Shown here: positions 5,049-6,188 of the stretch, in pieces | Layout: each line of letters opens with the position of its first letter | Position numbering within the stretch: the first letter of the stretch is position 1 | From: Candidatus Saccharibacteria bacterium UBA5170 | GTDB lineage: Bacteria > Patescibacteriota > Saccharimonadia > Saccharimonadales > Saccharimonadaceae | Direction of reading: 5' to 3' | DNA length: 6,188 nt | Assembly (NCBI GenBank): GCA_002413425.1 | Contig: DHWY01000002.1 | Span: forward strand, 288,156 to 294,343 | Position numbers and translations under genes: made by a program | Notes under the pieces: model-generated | What the model saw: only the letters and a program-made list of their open reading frames with translations | The model's database searches: none | Told to the model about the DNA's origin: nothing

Positions 5049-6188
5049 TTAGAGTCGAGGTGGAAGTTCAGTTGTATACATCGTCTGTACGCGACCACTA
5101 CCAGTCGCCCGTGTCGCTGCCCAAAGATAGGCATCAGGACGAAGATTAAAGATTTCAGCCGGGTCACCACTTGCCAGGTCAGTGCCAGAACCAGCCGTAC
5201 GGCGTAGCCACAGCTGCTTGGCCATGACGGGGCCATTAACGGTGAGGGGGGTTTGACATTTGTCGCTGGTCAGCTTCAGAAGGTCGCTTAAGACGTAGGT
5301 TAGCGAACCGGTGTTGCAGGTTTCCACGATGCCGTCGGCGCCGCTGGCAATCAGCCAGGCATCAACGTTAGTGACGGTGTCCTTGATGATGATTTTGTTG
5401 GCAATGATGACGAGTTGGGGAAGCTGTGAGGCGCTGGAATATTTGGCGCCATTATTGTCCGGATTATATGTCTGATTGCCGGTAATCGTAACCGTGCCGC
5501 TGGCTTTGAGGATTACTGATTTGCCAGGGTCCAACGTACTCGTGTCGAGAACAAGGTCGCTGCTACTGGTACCTATATAAGTGCCGCTCGTCGCAAGTAA
5601 GTTATTAGGTGTCACGGTACCGGAAATTATCGTACCTGGACTAGCGAAACTGGCTGCCACATTGGGAATAGACCGCGCGGAGGTATATTTCCCAATAGAG
5701 TCACAGAGGGCAATGTTATTATTATTCGTAAAGCTCAGTCTGCTTGCCATACAATCCGTGGCGTTAGCCATACCGCCAGGTCCGGCGTAGCCCGAACCAG
5801 AGGCAGCCCCAGTGACTGATCCTGTGGCAAATATGCCATATTCGATCCAGCTGCCAAAGGTGTTTCGGGTCGCACCAATCGTTTTGATTGATTTGCTTGT
5901 TCTAACCAACGACGTTATTGGTGAACCACTAAATGATTTACCGACCACAAGGTCACCGCCCCATATTTGGACTTTTGGCCTCTTTCCAACAACCAGACAA
6001 ACAGGAGCGGTGTGACGCCACTCCGTTGAACTACTGGAGTACGGCTGGACAGAGAAAGCGAAGCAGAGCTTGGTACCAACGGCGAGGTCACCGACAGTCA
6101 CGTTATTGGCTGAGAGGACAGCCCCACTGAGCCAACCGCCACTCTCATCGAAGACAGTTGTACCAGTTTTGATAGTCGAACAGGTGGC
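5049..6188 (-). CDS. C-terminal part (379 residues) of a large secreted or surface protein, function unknown, possible pilus-associated adhesin
   Basis: The frame is open at the right edge, so the start and any signal peptide lie outside. The GTG at 6101 is only an internal valine: 29 sensible in-frame codons precede it. The visible part is rich in Ser, Thr, Gly, Ala and Asn, has seven cysteines and no membrane helix, and contains short alternating hydrophobic stretches typical of beta-rich extracellular proteins. The most ordered part is near the end: a beta-strand block LPQLVIIANKIIIKDTV, then VDAWLIA, a TCN and a KCQT cysteine, VNGPVMAKQLWLRR, and the tail FNLRPDAYLWA to ELPPRL. There is no LPXTG sorting motif and no C-terminal hydrophobic anchor. 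Repeated polymer-like strands with AxxIxI spacing recall bactofilin-like or pilin-tip beta-helix folds, but this is a structural guess. It lies 42 nt upstream of pilM on the same strand, suggesting a pilus-related role. It stops at TAA (5051-5049). Confidence 0.8.
   Translation of the reverse strand, partial: ATCSTIKTGTTVFDESGGWLSGAVLSANNVTVGDLAVGTKLCFAFSVQPYSSSSTEWRHTAPVCLVVGKRPKVQIWGGDLVVGKSFSGSPITSLVRTSKSIKTIGATRNTFGSWIEYGIFATGSVTGAASGSGYAGPGGMANATDCMASRLSFTNNNNIALCDSIGKYTSARSIPNVAASFASPGTIISGTVTPNNLLATSGTYIGTSSSDLVLDTSTLDPGKSVILKASGTVTITGNQTYNPDNNGAKYSSASQLPQLVIIANKIIIKDTVTNVDAWLIASGADGIVETCNTGSLTYVLSDLLKLTSDKCQTPLTVNGPVMAKQLWLRRTAGSGTDLASGDPAEIFNLRPDAYLWAATRATGSGRVQTMYTTELPPRL

Noticed and set aside
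5006..5236. Minus-strand open frame of 76 codons ending at the pilM start
   Set aside because: Overlaps the secreted-protein gene in another frame. The covered frame continues 379 residues with coherent composition, so this one is a shadow.
5715..5733. Short ATT trinucleotide run (four Asn codons)
   Set aside because: Only about four units, encoding Asn-Asn-Asn-Asn in a low-complexity surface protein; too short to suggest phase variation.
6099..6101. GTG as the start codon of the secreted-protein gene
   Set aside because: The same frame continues upstream to the window edge with 29 sensible codons including a Cys, and there is no SD before the GTG. The gene is partial.

Overview
The window is a compact block of type IV pilus (T4P) assembly genes, all on the minus strand and so read from right to left. 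Gene order in the direction of transcription is: the C-terminal part of a large secreted, Ser/Thr/Gly-rich protein (cut by the right edge); pilM; pilN; a pilO-like gene; a 73-residue single-membrane-span protein; pilB (extension ATPase); and the first 170 codons of pilT (retraction ATPase, cut by the left edge). There are no RNA genes, mobile elements or CRISPR arrays, and no gene-free stretch longer than about 55 bases.

The organism is most likely a Patescibacteria/CPR bacterium, with Candidatus Saccharibacteria (TM7) the best guess. This rests on the compact pilM-N-O-small-B-T order, the absence of a PilP lipoprotein from the cluster, a PilB that lacks the usual zinc-binding cysteines, and protein wording that I recall from that phylum. 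No database search was possible. TGA works as a normal stop (pilM and the pilO-like gene both end in TGA inside ATGA overlaps). That argues against the UGA-Gly code of Gracilibacteria and Absconditabacteria.

The genes form one machine. PilM (cytoplasmic, actin-like) binds the N-terminal tail of PilN. PilN and the PilO-like protein are bitopic proteins with ferredoxin-like outer domains that form the alignment platform. PilB adds pilins and PilT removes them, giving a retractile pilus suited to twitching or host attachment. Junctions are very tight: ATGA overlaps at pilM/pilN and pilO/small gene, 1 nt at pilN/pilO, 12 nt at small gene/pilB and 16 nt at pilB/pilT, so translational coupling is likely. 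Pilins, PilC and PilD are not in the window and may lie beyond its edges.

The points most worth following up are: (1) a good -10 box that overlaps the first possible ATG of pilM, which suggests that pilM starts four codons later on a nearly leaderless mRNA; (2) the unidentified secreted protein just upstream, a candidate pilus-associated surface protein or adhesin; (3) the small membrane protein in the usual PilP position; and (4) PilB with no zinc cysteines and a degenerate c-di-GMP-binding N-domain. I do not see a wholly new system; this looks like a lineage-specific version of a known machine.
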